A stretch of DNA of 14,783 bases from assembly GCA_021827885.1 (NCBI GenBank), contig JAKAUD010000055.1, positions 1 through 14,783 of the forward strand. Reading direction: 5' to 3'. The notes below the pieces were generated by a model. The model had not been told where the DNA came from and made no database searches. It worked only from the letters and a program-made list of their open reading frames with translations. Below are positions 13,509 through 14,783 of this stretch, in pieces (position 1 is the stretch's first letter; each line of letters starts with the position of its first letter). Source of the stretch: Thermoplasmata archaeon. GTDB lineage: Archaea > Thermoplasmatota > Thermoplasmata > Thermoplasmatales > Thermoplasmataceae. Made by a program: the position numbers and the translations under genes.

Positions 13509-14783
13509 ATGGTTAGCAATGAAAGAATACGGCCAGTATACCAGCGACTTATCGCAGACATTACACTTGAAGCTCTACAAGATTCCTGGAATTTCAAATT
13601 TGAAAGGTTTTCCGATAAGAAAATTCTGTACGACTATCAAAAGGAAGCGTTGAAATCGGGATTAAAATTCCTATACAATTACTATGCCAATCTTTTACAC
13701 TATCCAGAGGCTAACTATGATAATAGTGTATTAGAGGGCAAAAAGTCACTCTTTGATTCAATCAAAACACACCTAAAGCACGCAGATGCATTGGGTATTT
13801 TATCTAAAAATAGTAATATTTTCAAAATCGCAAAGAGGTTCTATGAATCAGAAGATGAAAGAATACCTTTTTTCAACTTTACGAATAGAATTGGTTTCTG
13901 GATGGCGACTGGCAGTGGAAAAAGCCTTGTGATAGTCAAACTAATAGAAATTTTGCACGAACTCAAGAAAAGGGGATCGATTCCCGATGAAGACATCCTG
14001 TTTCTCACATATAGGGAAGACTTAATAAATCAAATTAAGGCACACATTGATGAGTTTAATTCGTTTTCACCATTAAAGATAAAATATTGGGATTTAAAGG
14101 ATTATGATAACGTAAAGCATAACCTGCTGTTTAGTAAGGAAGATATAAACATCTTTATCTACCGCTCAGATTTGATATCAGATACCTCTAGTGAAAAAAT
14201 CCTCTCTTTTGAAGATATAGAGAACAATGGTAAATGGTATATTATTCTGGACGAAGCGCATAAAGGCAATAAGGAAGATTCCAAAAGACAGATTTTCTAC
14301 TCAATCCTTTCTCGCAATGGATTTCTATTCAATTTTTCTGCTACCTTCACGGATGCATGGGATATAATTACTACAGTTTTTAACTTAAATCTAGAGGCTT
14401 TCACTGAAAGAGGATATGGAAAGAATATTTACGTCTCACTACAGAGCTTGGAGGCATTCGGAAAGGGAGATGATGAAACAGACTTCCAGGAAAGGAAAAA
14501 GGTTGTACTAAAGACTCTAATTACCCTGACAATGGTTAAAAAAGCCTACCGAGAAGTGTCCCTCATATCAGAGGATATTTATCACAACCCGCTGTTAGTG
14601 CTTTACGGAAATACCACAAGTATAGAGAATTCAGATCTTCAAATATTCTTTGAAACATTGGGAGAAATAGCACTTAACAAGATCGACACTAGTTTATTTG
14701 AGGAGGTTAAGAGTTCCATTGCAGATGAATTCAAAAATCAGCCGAATTATGTATTCGGCAATAGAAAACTTACATTGGGAAAC
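13509..14783 (+). CDS. res: Type III restriction enzyme Res subunit (DEAD/DEAH helicase), N-terminal 425 residues
   Basis: ATG 13509 follows the mod TAG after one base, so the two are translationally coupled. The frame is open to the window edge. Helicase motifs appear in order: a Q-like ILYDYQKEAL (39-48), Walker A FWMATGSGKS (130-139), LFLTYREDLINQI (motif Ia, about 164-176), Walker B IILDEAH (245-251) and motif III FNFSATF (274-280). This is the SF2 translocase of type III restriction enzymes, which uses ATP to communicate between two Mod-bound sites. The C-terminal PD-(D/E)XK nuclease domain should lie beyond the window, so its integrity cannot be judged. Confidence 0.92.
   Translation, partial: MVSNERIRPVYQRLIADITLEALQDSWNFKFERFSDKKILYDYQKEALKSGLKFLYNYYANLLHYPEANYDNSVLEGKKSLFDSIKTHLKHADALGILSKNSNIFKIAKRFYESEDERIPFFNFTNRIGFWMATGSGKSLVIVKLIEILHELKKRGSIPDEDILFLTYREDLINQIKAHIDEFNSFSPLKIKYWDLKDYDNVKHNLLFSKEDINIFIYRSDLISDTSSEKILSFEDIENNGKWYIILDEAHKGNKEDSKRQIFYSILSRNGFLFNFSATFTDAWDIITTVFNLNLEAFTERGYGKNIYVSLQSLEAFGKGDDETDFQERKKVVLKTLITLTMVKKAYREVSLISEDIYHNPLLVLYGNTTSIENSDLQIFFETLGEIALNKIDTSLFEEVKSSIADEFKNQPNYVFGNRKLTLGN

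Noticed and set aside
1..14783. CRISPR array, tRNA or rRNA gene, complete insertion sequence
   Set aside because: No regularly spaced repeats, no cloverleaf or rRNA-like sequence and no intact transposase with terminal repeats were seen.

Overview
The window looks like a piece of an AT-rich archaeal chromosome, probably from the Thermoplasmata. That assignment rests on archaeal box A (TATA) elements about 26 bp ahead of start codons (apparently leaderless genes), only occasional strong Shine-Dalgarno sites, frequent TTG/GTG starts, and a secreted protein rich in N-glycosylation sequons. No rRNA or tRNA gene is present to fix the lineage.

Layout. At the left edge is the 5' end of a housekeeping gene on the minus strand (malate/L-lactate dehydrogenase family, 1-123). 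From there to the right edge the window is a dense defence island. (1) Positions 395-2291 carry a small PD-(D/E)XK nuclease-like protein and a standalone ComEC-like metallo-beta-lactamase protein on the plus strand. (2) Positions 2550-3774 carry a secreted, heavily sequon-bearing protein gene broken by an amber codon and a frameshift. (3) Positions 4014-4651 (minus) carry a HEPN-domain gene, also broken by an amber codon plus a frameshift in a run of nine A. (4) Positions 4854-10213 carry a compact six-gene minus-strand operon: QueC-like enzyme, CD-NTase, PfkB-kinase/nucleoside-deoxyribosyltransferase fusion, SLOG plus TIR/deoxyribosyltransferase-like protein, DEDDh exonuclease, and OGG-fold helix-hairpin-helix protein. 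(5) About 840 bp of non-genic sequence follows, containing what look like decayed gene fragments. (6) From 11057 to the right edge is a type III restriction-modification pair, Mod and the first 425 codons of Res, on the plus strand.

The centrepiece is the six-gene operon. QueC plus CD-NTase plus an OGG-fold protein is the signature of type IV CBASS, the rare, archaea-enriched CBASS class. Here the cassette lacks a recognisable tRNA-guanine transglycosylase within the window. It carries instead a PfkB-deoxyribosyltransferase fusion, a SLOG-type nucleotide-sensor fused to a TIR/NDT-like catalytic domain (the best effector candidate) and a 3'-5' exonuclease. Gene contacts of -4, -4 and +1 bp argue that most of the cassette is translated as a coupled unit. 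Nearly every protein is predicted to handle a nucleobase, nucleoside or nucleic acid end, which suggests an immune system built on modified purine chemistry.

Two 28-bp imperfect palindromes (340-367 and 3977-4004), similar to each other and in the same orientation, bracket the nuclease/MBL/secreted-protein block and may mark a mobile or recombination unit.
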